From Methylovulum psychrotolerans (lineage in GTDB: Bacteria; Pseudomonadota; Gammaproteobacteria; Methylococcales; Methylomonadaceae): a stretch of DNA of 64,000 bases. The notes beneath the pieces were generated by a model that saw nothing but the letters and a program-made list of their open reading frames with translations, did no database searches and was not told the DNA's origin. The stretch lies in the NCBI RefSeq assembly GCF_002923755.1, contig NZ_PGFZ01000005.1:64743-128742 (forward strand), given 5' to 3'. This document shows positions 16,250-25,544 of this stretch, in pieces (position 1 is the first letter of the stretch; the number at the start of each line of letters is the position of its first letter). A program made the position numbers and the translations under genes.

Positions 16250-16951
16250 TTGTTTATTTCTCCAGCCACGATTAGCCAAAAAGTTAGCTGCTCTAGCGCA
16301 CCTTTACTGTTTTTTGACACTTGTATTTTCTTAGATATTTTACGCTCACCGTATCGGCAGGGCATCTCCATTAAAGCCATTGACTCGACCTTGAAGTTGC
16401 TTAAAATGGCGGAAAACCAGCCTAATGACGTATGGCTGTTGACCAGCGAAACAGTAAAAGGTGAATGGGAGGCGAATATTGGCAGTGTCAGGCAAGAGCT
16501 GGAAAGTGAGGTGAAAAAATTTGAACGCATTCACGAAAAATTGGTTACTGCCGCTAATGTGATATTGGATATAGATCATGTGCATAGCCAAAAAATGACC
16601 GATTTGGATCTGCCCTTTCATCTTGAGAATTTGTCAAAATCATTATTAACCAATTGTTTTATAATAAATAATGAAGATAATCATTATGCAAGATCAGGGT
16701 ATAGGGCTTCTAAGCGTCTAGCACCTTCAAAAAAAGGAAAATCAGAATACAATGACTGTCTTATTTTTGAGGTTTTTTTGGATGTCGCAAGCCAAGCAAG
16801 GATGCTGGGCTACAGCGGCACAATATGTTTTGTGACATCCAATTCCAGTGATTATGGAAAACCTGAAAATAACTTCGTAACCAATGACTTACAAGTAGTT
16901 GGTGCTAAGTTGGTCAACAGCCTCGAATGGGCGTTGAGCCTATGCCGATAG
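16250..16951 (+). CDS. PIN-domain protein (DUF4935-like ribonuclease)
   Basis: 233 aa when read from TTG 16250, which has GGAG seven bases upstream; the frame is open from 16217, but that part overlaps the upstream gene. PIN acidic residues are placed as expected: LLFFDTCIFLD (D23), ETVKGEWE (E72), KSEYNDCLIFE (D169) and FVTSNSSDYG (D201). Length and layout fit the larger DUF4935 type rather than a VapC toxin of about 130 aa. Family knowledge: PIN domains are metal-dependent RNases, common in toxins and in defence systems. Coupled to the unknown gene before it. No terminator is seen before the convergent DUF1963-like gene. Confidence 0.72.
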   Translation: MFISPATISQKVSCSSAPLLFFDTCIFLDILRSPYRQGISIKAIDSTLKLLKMAENQPNDVWLLTSETVKGEWEANIGSVRQELESEVKKFERIHEKLVTAANVILDIDHVHSQKMTDLDLPFHLENLSKSLLTNCFIINNEDNHYARSGYRASKRLAPSKKGKSEYNDCLIFEVFLDVASQARMLGYSGTICFVTSNSSDYGKPENNFVTNDLQVVGAKLVNSLEWALSLCR

Positions 16952-16981
16952 TTGGTAACCATGTACTTATTCCCCGCCGCC

Positions 16982-17641
16982 TTAATGGCATTGCCAAAAC
17001 GCCGTATCGGCAAACACATACATCACGCCCGCATCACCCAAATTCATATCAATAAACGCTTCATCAAACTGCAAGAGAAAATGTCCATCATACTCGTCGC
17101 TTTGTAGCCAGAGAGGTTTGCCGGCGGCATAAGATGCCGAAAATACGGCATTCCTTAATTGCTCTAAGGGGTTTTCCTCATCATATTCCTCCGGCTCGTC
17201 AAAGATACTTTCAGGGACTCTGACGGGAGTTAGCTGATAACCGCTGGCTTGGTCGCTTTCCCGAAGGGTCTCGGACGGTTCGCCTTGGTCGATGTCATCT
17301 TGGGATAGGGCGATCAGGACGGTTTCTGGGGTATGGGGTTCATAGGCTCCGTTGTCTATGCGGTCACTGATAAATAGCGCGACGGCCCGCGCATTGGCGA
17401 GCGTGTCGGTTTTCAGTTCCGGCATGTCGTCTAAGTCGATGGTAAGCAGATGAGCCATTGGCAAGCCATTAAGGCGCGGCCAAGTCATTGGCGCTATGCC
17501 TAGAGGCACTCCGCCGATCCTTGCCACGGTGGTCGCGGTGGGTTCTTGGTCAATGGCCTCGGCTATATAAATAGTTAGCAGGTTGCTATCTGTCGTTTCC
17601 AAGACTTTAGCTGTCAGCTCACGAATCAATTCAATACTCAT
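16982..17641 (-). CDS. DUF1963 (YwqG-like) protein
   Basis: 219 aa, acidic, no signal peptide. It shows the DUF1963 pattern: ARIGGVPLGI and WPRLNGLPMAHLLTIDLDDMP near the N-terminus, a variable middle with GYQLTPVRVPESI, and a C-terminal HFLLQFDEAFIDMNLGDAGVMYVF, ending in WQCH. No enzymatic role is established. It is convergent with the PIN-like gene and upstream-adjacent to, but separate from, the sdhE-sdhB genes (112-base gap). Confidence 0.7.
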   Translation of the reverse strand: MSIELIRELTAKVLETTDSNLLTIYIAEAIDQEPTATTVARIGGVPLGIAPMTWPRLNGLPMAHLLTIDLDDMPELKTDTLANARAVALFISDRIDNGAYEPHTPETVLIALSQDDIDQGEPSETLRESDQASGYQLTPVRVPESIFDEPEEYDEENPLEQLRNAVFSASYAAGKPLWLQSDEYDGHFLLQFDEAFIDMNLGDAGVMYVFADTAFWQCH

Positions 17642-17752
17642 TTTCTTACCCTCCCCTAAATTAAGGTCAATTTAGCAAGTGTAGCAGTTTATAGAGTGCC
17701 TGTTAATAAATCCCGTAATTTTTTGTGGATTTTATTGTTTCGGCTGACTACC

Positions 17753-17956
17753 TCATAACTGCGGGTTATCCGCTGATAGGCGTTGGTTGGTAAAAACCGC
17801 CAGTAAGACCTCGTCTTCAAGCTGCAACAACGCCACAAACCGCGCCTGTTCTTCGGGGTTGGCCTGTAGGTAGGCCGTATCCAGATAGTGCTGGAGCAAC
17901 AAATCCAGCTCTAAACTGCCACGGCGGCATTGCCATTTTAATTTTGCCAGTTCCAT
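17753..17956 (-). CDS. sdhE: FAD assembly factor SdhE
   Basis: 67 aa; carries the RG..E motif (CRRGSLELD) needed for covalent FAD attachment to SdhA. Overlaps the sdhB stop in TAATG, so it is translated with the succinate dehydrogenase genes. Normal length is about 80-90 aa, so slightly short at the C-terminus, but the motif and context are clear. Confidence 0.9.
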   Translation of the reverse strand: MELAKLKWQCRRGSLELDLLLQHYLDTAYLQANPEEQARFVALLQLEDEVLLAVFTNQRLSADNPQL

Positions 17957-18735
17957 TATTGCCGTTTGACTAACAGCTTTTTAGTTTCGGCGATGGCTTT
18001 GGCGGGGTTCAGGCCTTTAGGGCAGGTGTCGGTGCAATTCATGATGGTGTGGCAACGGTACAGTTTGAACGGGTCTTCCAATTCATCCAGTCTTGCTCCG
18101 GTGTTTTCATCACGGCTGTCCGCCAGCCAGCGGTAGGCTTGCAACAAGACCGCAGGCCCCAGATAGCGTTCGCTGTTCCACCAATAACTGGGGCAACTGG
18201 TCGAGCAACAGGCGCAGAGCACACATTCGTATAAACCGTCTAATTTTGCCCGGTCCTCTTTGCTTTGCAGGCGTTCGGTGTCAGCAGGGGCGGGGGTTTG
18301 GGTGGCTATCCACGGTTTTATCGAGGCATATTGTGCGTAAAAATGCGTCATGTCCGGTACTAAATCTTTAACTACCGACATGTGCGGTAAGGGGTAGATT
18401 TTGATGGTGTCAGGATAGGAGTCAATGGCTTTGGTACACGCCAGGGTGTTTTTGCCGTTGACGTTCATGGCGCACGAGCCGCACACGCCTTCGCGGCACG
18501 AGCGGCGAAAAGTCAGGGTGCTGTCGATGTCGTTCTTTATTTTTAAGATCGCGTCCAGCACCATCGGCCCGCAATCGTCCATGTCCAGTTCGTAACTGTC
18601 GACACGCGGGTTTTCGCCGGAATCAGGATCCCATCGGTAAACTTCAAAACGGCGGATATTTTTGGCATCGGCTGGGGCTTTGAAAGTTTTGCCTTCGGTG
18701 AGTACGGAATTTTTCGGTAAGGTAAATTCAGCCAT
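17956..18735 (-). CDS. sdhB: Succinate dehydrogenase iron-sulfur subunit SdhB
   Basis: 259 aa. [2Fe-2S] cysteines in [21 protein letters not shown], [4Fe-4S] in [12 protein letters not shown] and [3Fe-4S] in [17 protein letters not shown]. Passes electrons from SdhA FAD to ubiquinone at SdhCD in the inner membrane. In most bacteria sdhB follows sdhA directly; here 460 bases with an antitoxin gene separate them. Followed by sdhE. Confidence 0.97.
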   Translation of the reverse strand: MAEFTLPKNSVLTEGKTFKAPADAKNIRRFEVYRWDPDSGENPRVDSYELDMDDCGPMVLDAILKIKNDIDSTLTFRRSCREGVCGSCAMNVNGKNTLACTKAIDSYPDTIKIYPLPHMSVVKDLVPDMTHFYAQYASIKPWIATQTPAPADTERLQSKEDRAKLDGLYECVLCACCSTSCPSYWWNSERYLGPAVLLQAYRWLADSRDENTGARLDELEDPFKLYRCHTIMNCTDTCPKGLNPAKAIAETKKLLVKRQ

Positions 18736-18809
18736 GTGAGAAATCTCGGGTTGATGGGGTTGGCATGGGGGAGTTAAAGTAAGTTTATCGGCAAAAATAA
18801 CGGGTCATG

Positions 18810-18877
18810 CTAAATTTTTAATTCTTGTAAGCACTGCTCAGGTGTCATTGCTCTAAACAATCGACAAAAATTTTCAT
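18810..18877 (-). pseudogene. PIN-toxin remnant with internal deletion
   Basis: ATG at 18877 overlaps the antitoxin stop (ATGA) and reads MKIFVDCLEQ then stops; MKIFVD is the usual start of a VapC-like PIN toxin. In another frame the next bases read RAMTPEQCLQELKI and stop at 18810; this is typical of the end of such toxins. So about 110 codons between start and end have been lost. No PIN catalytic core remains. Call rests on pattern recognition of the two ends and the TA layout. Confidence 0.6.
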
Positions 18878-19101
18878 AACTGATAGCGTTGTTGCAAATA
18901 ATCCAAACAGGCATCATCGGTTTCATCACCCATGTTAAATTGTCCGCGCCAGCGTTCGGAAAAACTCTGTGCCAATGGCTTGGCTGCCGTTGTTTGCCCA
19001 TGCAGTAAACCGATACGAAAATAATGGATAAGATCATAAATTTCAGCAAGTTTTTCGCTAGGGATTTGTTTTATCTCGTCGAAAATTTGTTCTTGGAGCA
19101 T
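18874..19101 (-). CDS. DUF2281-type antitoxin-like protein
   Basis: 75 aa. IPSEKLAEIYDLIHYFRIGLL is the typical helical start of DUF2281/VapB-like antitoxins; a conserved WRG..... segment and an acidic C-terminus follow. The stop overlaps the start of a deleted PIN toxin gene. The gene lies between sdhA and sdhB in the same direction, so it is expected to be transcribed with the sdh operon unless it has its own promoter. Confidence 0.7.
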   Translation of the reverse strand: MLQEQIFDEIKQIPSEKLAEIYDLIHYFRIGLLHGQTTAAKPLAQSFSERWRGQFNMGDETDDACLDYLQQRYQL

Positions 19102-19197
19102 GATACGTTACCTTCTAAATGGTTATCTTGTCCGGCTTTTATTCGCTTGGCGGCATCTTTTCTCTCCTTTAATTGATGCCGCTGCGACTTAAAATGT

Positions 19198-20982
19198 TTA
19201 GTAAACCCGCTCCTTAGGCGGAATCACTTCAACATCATCCGATAAGGTGTATAAATGCACCGGACGGTAATCAATGCTGACTTTGCCGTCAGTCAGCCAA
19301 GTAAGGGTGTGTTTCATCCAGTTGGCATCGTCACGGTTGGGGTAATCTTCCCGCGCATGGCCGCCCCGGCTTTCCTTACGGTTGCCGGCGGCGTTAATAG
19401 TGACATTGGCTTGAGCCAGCAAATTGTCCAGCTCCAGCGTTTCCACCAAATCCGTGTTCCAGATTAACGACTTGTCTTTTACGGTGACATCGGCAAACGA
19501 GGCGCTGATGTCGGCCATTGCCGTTATGCCTTCATCCAAGGTCGCTTGTGTCCTGAACACGGCGGCTTTCGTCTGCATGACCCGCTGCATGTCCAAACGG
19601 ATATCCGAGCTGGAGCGGCTGCCGTTGGCGTTGCGGATTTTGTCAAACCGTGTCAAGGCTTGGTCACACGCGTCTTTATTGAGTGGTTTATGGGACGAGC
19701 CGGGTTTGATGAGTTCGGCGCAGCGGATAGCGGCAGAGCGGCCAAACACGATCAAGTCGAGCAAGGAGTTGGAGCCTAAACGGTTTGCGCCATGCACCGA
19801 TACACAGGCGGCTTCGCCTATCGCCATCAGGCCAGGGACAATTTTATCGGGGTTGCCCGCTTCCAACGTCACCACTTCGGCCTTATAGTTGGTGGGGATG
19901 CCGCCCATATTGTAATGTACGGTCGGCAACACCGGAATCGGCTCTTTTGTGACATCGACACCCGCGAAGATTTTCGAGGTTTCGGCAATCCCCGGTAGGC
20001 GTTCGTGGATAATCGCCGGGTCCAAATGCTCAATATGCAGGTAAATATGGTCTTTGAGCTTGCCGACCCCACGGCCTTCGTTAATTTCTATGGTCATGGC
20101 GCGGCTGACCACGTCGCGGGAGGCCAAATCTTTGGCGGACGGGGCATAGCGTTCCATAAAACGCTCGCCTTGCGAGTTGGTCAGATAGCCACCTTCGCCG
20201 CGTACGCCTTCGGTAATCAGACAGCCGGAGCCGTAAATGCCCGTGGGGTGGAATTGGACAAATTCCATATCTTGTAATGGCAGGCCCGCGCGTAACACCA
20301 TCGCATTGCCGTCACCCGTAACGGTATGCGCCGAGGTGCAGGAAAAATAACTGCGCCCGTAACCGCCCGTCGCCAACACGGTTTGGTGGGCTTTGAACAA
20401 ATGCAAGGAACCGTCATCCAGGCACCACGCCAATACGCCCCGGCATTCGCCGTCCTGCATAATCAAATCTAAGGCGATATATTCGACAAAAAATTCGGCA
20501 TTGTGCTTTAAGGCTTGTTGGTACAGGGTGTGTAAAATGGCGTGTCCGGTCTTATCCGCCGCCGCGCAAGTGCGCTGGGCTTGGCCTTTACCGTAATGGG
20601 TGGTCATACCGCCAAAAGCGCGTTGGTAAATTTTGCCTTCCGCCGTGCGCGAGAAGGGTACGCCGTAATGTTCCAGTTCTATCACGGCCGGAATAGCTTC
20701 ACGGCACATGTATTCGATGGCATCCTGATCGCCCAGCCAGTCGGAGCCTTTGACCGTATCGTACATGTGGAAACGCCAGTCATCTTCGCCCATATTGCCT
20801 AACGCCGCGCTGATGCCGCCTTGGGCGGCGACGGTATGGCTGCGGGTCGGGAAGACTTTAGTCAGACAGGCCGTTTTCAGGCCTTTTTCGGCCATGCCAA
20901 AAGTCGCGCGTAAACCCGCACCACCCGCACCGACCACAATGACATCGTAAGCATGTTCAATAATTTTATAGCTGGTAGCCAT
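19198..20982 (-). CDS. sdhA: Succinate dehydrogenase flavoprotein subunit SdhA
   Basis: 594 aa. FAD-binding [11 protein letters not shown], covalent-FAD His in [11 protein letters not shown], active-site region [15 protein letters not shown] and RGEGG, and a C-terminal DYRPVHL end. Oxidises succinate to fumarate in the TCA cycle. Three bases after sdhD. Full length. Confidence 0.98.
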   Translation of the reverse strand: MATSYKIIEHAYDVIVVGAGGAGLRATFGMAEKGLKTACLTKVFPTRSHTVAAQGGISAALGNMGEDDWRFHMYDTVKGSDWLGDQDAIEYMCREAIPAVIELEHYGVPFSRTAEGKIYQRAFGGMTTHYGKGQAQRTCAAADKTGHAILHTLYQQALKHNAEFFVEYIALDLIMQDGECRGVLAWCLDDGSLHLFKAHQTVLATGGYGRSYFSCTSAHTVTGDGNAMVLRAGLPLQDMEFVQFHPTGIYGSGCLITEGVRGEGGYLTNSQGERFMERYAPSAKDLASRDVVSRAMTIEINEGRGVGKLKDHIYLHIEHLDPAIIHERLPGIAETSKIFAGVDVTKEPIPVLPTVHYNMGGIPTNYKAEVVTLEAGNPDKIVPGLMAIGEAACVSVHGANRLGSNSLLDLIVFGRSAAIRCAELIKPGSSHKPLNKDACDQALTRFDKIRNANGSRSSSDIRLDMQRVMQTKAAVFRTQATLDEGITAMADISASFADVTVKDKSLIWNTDLVETLELDNLLAQANVTINAAGNRKESRGGHAREDYPNRDDANWMKHTLTWLTDGKVSIDYRPVHLYTLSDDVEVIPPKERVY

Positions 20983-20985
20983 GTT

Positions 20986-21366
20986 TTATCCTACTAAAAT
21001 GATGCGCAATACTGCCAGCAGTGCCGCCAGTGCCAAAAACAGAAAGCTGAGGTTGACCGCCCAAACGGCGATGATTTTCGCGCCTTCTTTAGCGACATAA
21101 TCTTCAATCACGACCTGCAAGCCTAGGGCGGAATGATAAAATACCGCCAGGATCCAGGCAGTTATGCACACGGTATTCAGCGGCTCTGCCAACCACGCTA
21201 CGGTTTCGCGGTAGGGGGCGTTAATGCACAGTTTGAGCAAAATGATGAACGGTAAGGTCAGTGGGATTAATGCCACTGCGGTCACGCGCTGCATCCACCA
21301 GTGTGCCGTGCCTGCTTTGGCAGAACCGATGCCGAGGGCTTTGGCTAAAGGGGTCCTAAAATCCAT
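20986..21366 (-). CDS. sdhD: Succinate dehydrogenase membrane anchor SdhD
   Basis: 126 aa with three membrane helices. GSAKAGTAHWWMQRVTAVALIPL is the family start, and H..LGLQVVIEDYV holds the heme/quinone region. Between sdhC and sdhA with 3-10 base gaps. Confidence 0.93.
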   Translation of the reverse strand: MDFRTPLAKALGIGSAKAGTAHWWMQRVTAVALIPLTLPFIILLKLCINAPYRETVAWLAEPLNTVCITAWILAVFYHSALGLQVVIEDYVAKEGAKIIAVWAVNLSFLFLALAALLAVLRIILVG

Positions 21367-21376
21367 ACAACAACCT

Positions 21377-21754
21377 CTAAATAAAGATTAACGCGATAAA
21401 AGTCAGCGCCAACGCCGCACCCAGCTCGATTTTGGCATAATAATCCAAGGTTTCTTTATCGAAACTGTGGCCGGCATCCCAGAATAAATGCCGTACGCCG
21501 TGGCATAAATGAAAAAATAGTGCGTACACAAAGCCCCAGTACATCAGGGTGACCAGCCAATTGCCCAACATGGCCTGCATCTGCCCATAAGAGCTGGTGC
21601 CGCCTGACACCGCCGATAAGATATAAACCACAAACAGCAAACCTACCGAGAGCATCACGCCAGTGATACGGTGGGAGATGGAGATCATCCCCGTTAACGG
21701 CAGTTGGTAGATTTGTAAATGCGGGGAAGTGGGTCGGTTTGAGTTAGCAGCCAT
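21377..21754 (-). CDS. sdhC: Succinate dehydrogenase cytochrome b556 subunit SdhC
   Basis: 125 aa from ATG 21754; the frame is open to 21793, but the first 13 residues are outside the family. RPTSPHLQIYQLPLTGMISISHRITG and the heme-ligand region FFHLCHGVRHLFWD are diagnostic. Three membrane helices. First gene of the sdhCDA-(TA)-BE operon. Confidence 0.95.
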   Translation of the reverse strand: MAANSNRPTSPHLQIYQLPLTGMISISHRITGVMLSVGLLFVVYILSAVSGGTSSYGQMQAMLGNWLVTLMYWGFVYALFFHLCHGVRHLFWDAGHSFDKETLDYYAKIELGAALALTFIALIFI

Positions 21755-22416
21755 AAAGTTCCCGGTAGTGTAAGTTAAAAAGCCCCAGCCCATTTTATCA
21801 GACTGTCGTTTTATTGATATTGTGCGGAAAGCGCAGGTAAAAATCTATAGACAGGTACGCATATTGCACAAATATCGTCTGGGTGTCTATAGGCGATGGG
21901 AGGATAATAGTAATTTTATTGTATTTTGTAGGGTTAATGGTGGGGTGCGCCAACTCAAAACAGGAGTTTATGCGTTAAGTTCCTTCAAATATTAGCAAAA
22001 AACTAACAAAATCATCCCACCTACAGCGTTTTCTTTGCTAAACTCATTAAGAATATAGAATGAATGCCTAGCCGCATTTTTCAGATGAACTATTTTTATC
22101 TGAAATAAAAAAACAGTTTCCGCCGCCCAATTTTACTTATTAGCTGAAAATCGCCAAAACCTCAAAGGCATCTTTAAGGAAAGCAACGTTTTTATATTTT
22201 ATCAATCCGTTAGGTGGGTTTTATTGGGGATGGCTGATGCGCTTATGCTGTACTGATAAGCGTGGTTCCAGATGGGTTTTTGCCTAAAGTGCAAAGGGCT
22301 TCAGCTTTAGTCGATGCTCTGTAGGAGCAACGTATCCATAAACACACATCCTTGGATGTAGGGTTTTAAGTTTCTTTATCGATCCCTGTTAATTCTATGC
22401 CTAGGACAATCATTAA
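21755..22416. promoter_or_regulatory. 662-base divergent regulatory region between sdhC and the histidine kinase
   Basis: No ORF worth calling. It holds a perfect 9-base inverted repeat CTATAGACA (21845-21853) / TGTCTATAG (21884-21892), 30 bases apart, about 90 bases upstream of sdhC and suited to be an operator or a looped site. A 7-base hairpin TTCAGAT/ATCTGAA lies at 22080-22104. The part before the kinase gene is AT-rich. No clear -24/-12 sigma-54 site was found for the neighbouring NtrC-type regulator. Confidence 0.5.
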
Positions 22417-23880
22417 ATGAAAGCCATGATCTTATCCCGACCCGCAAAAACCCGCGCTTTGTTATTTTTAGGGCTATTGCTGATGGCGATAGGGATTTTA
22501 GGCGGCACTATTTTGCGCAATCTCTATCATTTTAATAGCGTATTATCCTATGTCGAATACTCGCACCGTATCCAAAAGATTTCGGTCGGGCTGCACCAGT
22601 CCATTATCGGTTATCTGATCGAAAATCGGGGTGATCTGCAACCGGCGGCATTGACCGCCACCCTGAATGAAATGGAAGAGCTGATGGAGGATAAGCGCTA
22701 TTTGTCCGAAGCCACCAAAACCCATTTGGCAGAGCTAAAAGACATGCTCAAAGATATAGTCGAATTGGGGCGGGGCGAAAAGAACGAGCGTTTGTCGCAA
22801 GCCTTAAAAATCATGGATGAAACTTTGGAATACGAGGCGTTGCAACGCGAAAAATCCCTCGAAGACATCAATCTGAGTACCCAAAGCGAGTTGTACATTG
22901 CGCTGGCGATTTTTACCCTGATTGTCGTCGGGGCGGTAAGTTTTTTGCATTCGCGTATCTTGCATCCGCTTAATGATTTGCGCAAGTTGCTGGAGAGGCT
23001 GACCGAGGAAAACTTTACCCCCATCACCACGGCCCACTTAGATCCCTTACTGTTGCCGGTCTTTAACAGCTATAATGTCATGGTTAAACATTTGGCGGAA
23101 TTGGAAGAGGCCAAACGTCTGTATGCGCAATCTTTACAGCATGAAGTCCGCCTCGCTACCCAAGCGTTGTTAGAACAACAATACAGCTTAGCGCGTGCTG
23201 AGCGGTTGGCGGCGATTGGCGAAGTCGCCGCCGAATTGGCGCACGAAATACGCAATCCCTTAGCGGGCATACAGATGGCTTTTAATAATCTGCGCCGTGA
23301 GATTGCCGACCCGCAGCAAATCGAACGCATTGAACTGATCAATTCCGAACTGAAACGATTGGCGGCCTTGCTGACCGATATGCTCAACCAAAGCAAGCAT
23401 AGCCCTGAAACCGCCTGTTATTTTGATATGGCGATACTGATCCGCGATCTGGCCACCTTAACCCGTTACCAGATACCTGAAACTATCCAACTGGAAATCA
23501 ATGCCCCCGAACACCTTAAGGTCTATTTGCCAGAAAGCGGTATGCGGCAAATGTTGCTGAATTTATTGCTGAACGCCGCCGATGCGCTGGATACCCAGCT
23601 AGGTTTTATCCGTATTAACGTTTATGTCGGCAGCCGGGGCCGGGGCTTGGGTATTGACGTGATAGACAACGGTCCTGGCTTTACCCAAGACATGTTGGCT
23701 TACGGCATCCGCCCTTTCCGTACCAGCCGCCCGCGCGGCACGGGTTTAGGCTTGGCGATGGTGCAGCGTTTTGTCAAAAATCTCGATGGCACGATTAAAC
23801 TGAGTAACCAGCAACCGCACGGGGCTTGTGTTACTGTCTTACTACCCGACGTTTGCCTCGCTGGAGAGCATTATGATTGA
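22417..23880 (+). CDS. Sensor histidine kinase, NtrB/AtoS-like
   Basis: 487 aa. Two membrane helices (about 13-33 and 160-178) flank a helical periplasmic domain of about 125 aa; HAMP (about 179-230), DHp helix with phospho-acceptor H276 in AAELAHEIRNPLAG, and ATPase domain with N box (LLLNAADAL), G1 DVIDNGPGF and G2 GTGLGLAMV. The signal is unknown. Its last bases overlap the response-regulator start (ATGATTGA), so kinase and regulator are co-translated. Confidence 0.92.
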   Translation: MKAMILSRPAKTRALLFLGLLLMAIGILGGTILRNLYHFNSVLSYVEYSHRIQKISVGLHQSIIGYLIENRGDLQPAALTATLNEMEELMEDKRYLSEATKTHLAELKDMLKDIVELGRGEKNERLSQALKIMDETLEYEALQREKSLEDINLSTQSELYIALAIFTLIVVGAVSFLHSRILHPLNDLRKLLERLTEENFTPITTAHLDPLLLPVFNSYNVMVKHLAELEEAKRLYAQSLQHEVRLATQALLEQQYSLARAERLAAIGEVAAELAHEIRNPLAGIQMAFNNLRREIADPQQIERIELINSELKRLAALLTDMLNQSKHSPETACYFDMAILIRDLATLTRYQIPETIQLEINAPEHLKVYLPESGMRQMLLNLLLNAADALDTQLGFIRINVYVGSRGRGLGIDVIDNGPGFTQDMLAYGIRPFRTSRPRGTGLGLAMVQRFVKNLDGTIKLSNQQPHGACVTVLLPDVCLAGEHYD

Positions 23881-25264
23881 AACCCTGCTCATTATTGAAG
23901 ATGAAAAATTGCTCGGCTCGGAGCTGTCGCGCCATTACCGCCAATCTGGCTGGGAAGTGGTGTTGGTCAGTACCTTGGGCGAAGCCAAGACTTTGCTGAT
24001 GCAAAAAAATCTCGAACCCTTGCTGATTTTATCTGATATGAATCTGCCGGATGGTAATGCCTTGGATTTCATGGAGTTTATGAAAAAACACGCGGGCTAT
24101 GCCGAATGGCTGTTTTTGACGGGCTACGGCAGCGTCCCCGATTCTGTCCGTGCCTTGCGTTTAGGCGCCTATGATTTTCTGGAAAAGCCGTGTGATCTGG
24201 AACGCTTGGATTTAGTGGTTGCCAGCGCCTCGCGGAGTGCGGCGATACAGCGCCGTTTAGTAGACCAGACCCGGCAAGGCTATCGGCGTTATTCACCCGA
24301 TGCCTATATCGGCCATAGCCAACAAGCGCAGGGTATCCGGCAAATTCTCGGCAAGCTCACCCAAGTGCCGTTCAGCGCTTTAATTATCGGCGGCGAAAGC
24401 GGAACGGGTAAGGGTTTGGCGGCGCGTATCCTGCATTATGGCGGCTCCCGCGCCCAGCAACCGATGATTGAAGTCAATTGCGCGGCTTTGCCGCGCGAGT
24501 TGTTGGAATCGGAGTTGTTCGGCCACGAGCCGGGGGCCTTTACGGGGGCATCTGGCCGGCACCGTGGTTTATTGGAACAAGCCGATGGCGGTACCTTATT
24601 CATGGACGAAATTGGCGAAATGCCTCTGGATTTGCAGGCCAAATTATTAAAGGTGATTGAAGACCATAAAGTCCGCCGCTTAGGGGGTGAGAAAGAAATC
24701 AGTGTCGATGTGCAAATCGTCGCCGCCAGTAACCGCGATTTGGAACAAATGGCACAGGACAGCACCTTCCGTTCTGACTTATACCACCGCCTGAGTGTGT
24801 TTAAGGTCATCTTGCCGCCATTACGCGAAGCGGTTGAAGATTTGGACGAGTTGGTGCCTTTATTTGTTGCTGAATACAACGCCAAAGCGGGTAAGCAAGT
24901 GCGGGCAATTCCTGATGAAGTGTGGAAGCAACTTAAAGCCTATCATTGGCCGGGTAATGTCAGGGAATTGCGTAATGTCATCGAACGTTGCGTGTTATTC
25001 GCCGACAGCCCGATTTTCCCCGGCCAATGGCTGCAACTGCCCGGCCAACAGCTTAATAAAGTGATCCCGCTTAGCAGCGGCGATAGCCTGAACTTGCCCT
25101 TAGACGGCAGTATGGCCTTGGATGATATGGAACGCTTTATTATCAAAACTGTCTTAGACAGGGTTGATAACAATCTGACCGCCGCTGCCCGAATGCTGGG
25201 CGCGACCCGCGAGACGTTACGCTATCGGGTGAAGAAATACAATCTGAAAATGGTCGATGGTTAA
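23873..25264 (+). CDS. Sigma-54-dependent response regulator, NtrC/AtoC family
   Basis: 463 aa from ATG 23873 (earlier frame is the kinase overlap). Receiver domain with acidic pocket ED (10-11), D55 as phospho-site and K105; AAA+ sigma-54 interaction domain with Walker A GESGTGKG (174-181), GAFTGA (221-226) and Walker B LFMDEIG; C-terminal Fis-type helix-turn-helix (NNLTAAARMLGATRETLRYRVKKY). Phosphorylated by the upstream kinase, it should open RpoN promoters. Targets are not evident in this window. Confidence 0.94.
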   Translation: MIETLLIIEDEKLLGSELSRHYRQSGWEVVLVSTLGEAKTLLMQKNLEPLLILSDMNLPDGNALDFMEFMKKHAGYAEWLFLTGYGSVPDSVRALRLGAYDFLEKPCDLERLDLVVASASRSAAIQRRLVDQTRQGYRRYSPDAYIGHSQQAQGIRQILGKLTQVPFSALIIGGESGTGKGLAARILHYGGSRAQQPMIEVNCAALPRELLESELFGHEPGAFTGASGRHRGLLEQADGGTLFMDEIGEMPLDLQAKLLKVIEDHKVRRLGGEKEISVDVQIVAASNRDLEQMAQDSTFRSDLYHRLSVFKVILPPLREAVEDLDELVPLFVAEYNAKAGKQVRAIPDEVWKQLKAYHWPGNVRELRNVIERCVLFADSPIFPGQWLQLPGQQLNKVIPLSSGDSLNLPLDGSMALDDMERFIIKTVLDRVDNNLTAAARMLGATRETLRYRVKKYNLKMVDG

Positions 25265-25282
25265 ACAGCCAAGAGGTGTGAT

Positions 25283-25489
25283 ATGGCGGATGAAGCGTTA
25301 CTGCTCTGGGGCGTGGTGTTTAGCTCATTAGGCTTGGGCTATTTTATTTACGGCAAAAAACAAGGCGCTCCTGTGCCGCTGGTGTGCGGTTTGGTGCTGA
25401 TGGTTTACCCTTACTTTATCTCCAGCACCCTAGTGCTGGTTGCGCTGGGTATGGTCTTGGCGGCGATACCTTATTTTATCCGTCTGTGA
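25283..25489 (+). CDS. Small hypothetical membrane protein
   Basis: 68 aa, almost entirely hydrophobic with two or three membrane segments (VVFSSLGLGYFIYG, GLVLMVYPYF, STLVLVALGMVLAAIPYF). Follows the response regulator by 18 bases with GAGGTG upstream of the ATG. Seen in many proteobacteria as an unnamed two-helix protein; function unknown. Confidence 0.65.
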   Translation: MADEALLLWGVVFSSLGLGYFIYGKKQGAPVPLVCGLVLMVYPYFISSTLVLVALGMVLAAIPYFIRL

Positions 25490-25544
25490 GGTCTTCACAG
25501 ACTTGCCGATGGCCTAATGGCGTGTCCTAACCTATAAATGGCCG

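Noticed and set aside
18810-19049. Minus-strand ORF of 79 codons overlapping the antitoxin
   Set aside because: Only its last 14 residues look real, as the end of the deleted PIN toxin; the rest is out-of-frame antitoxin.
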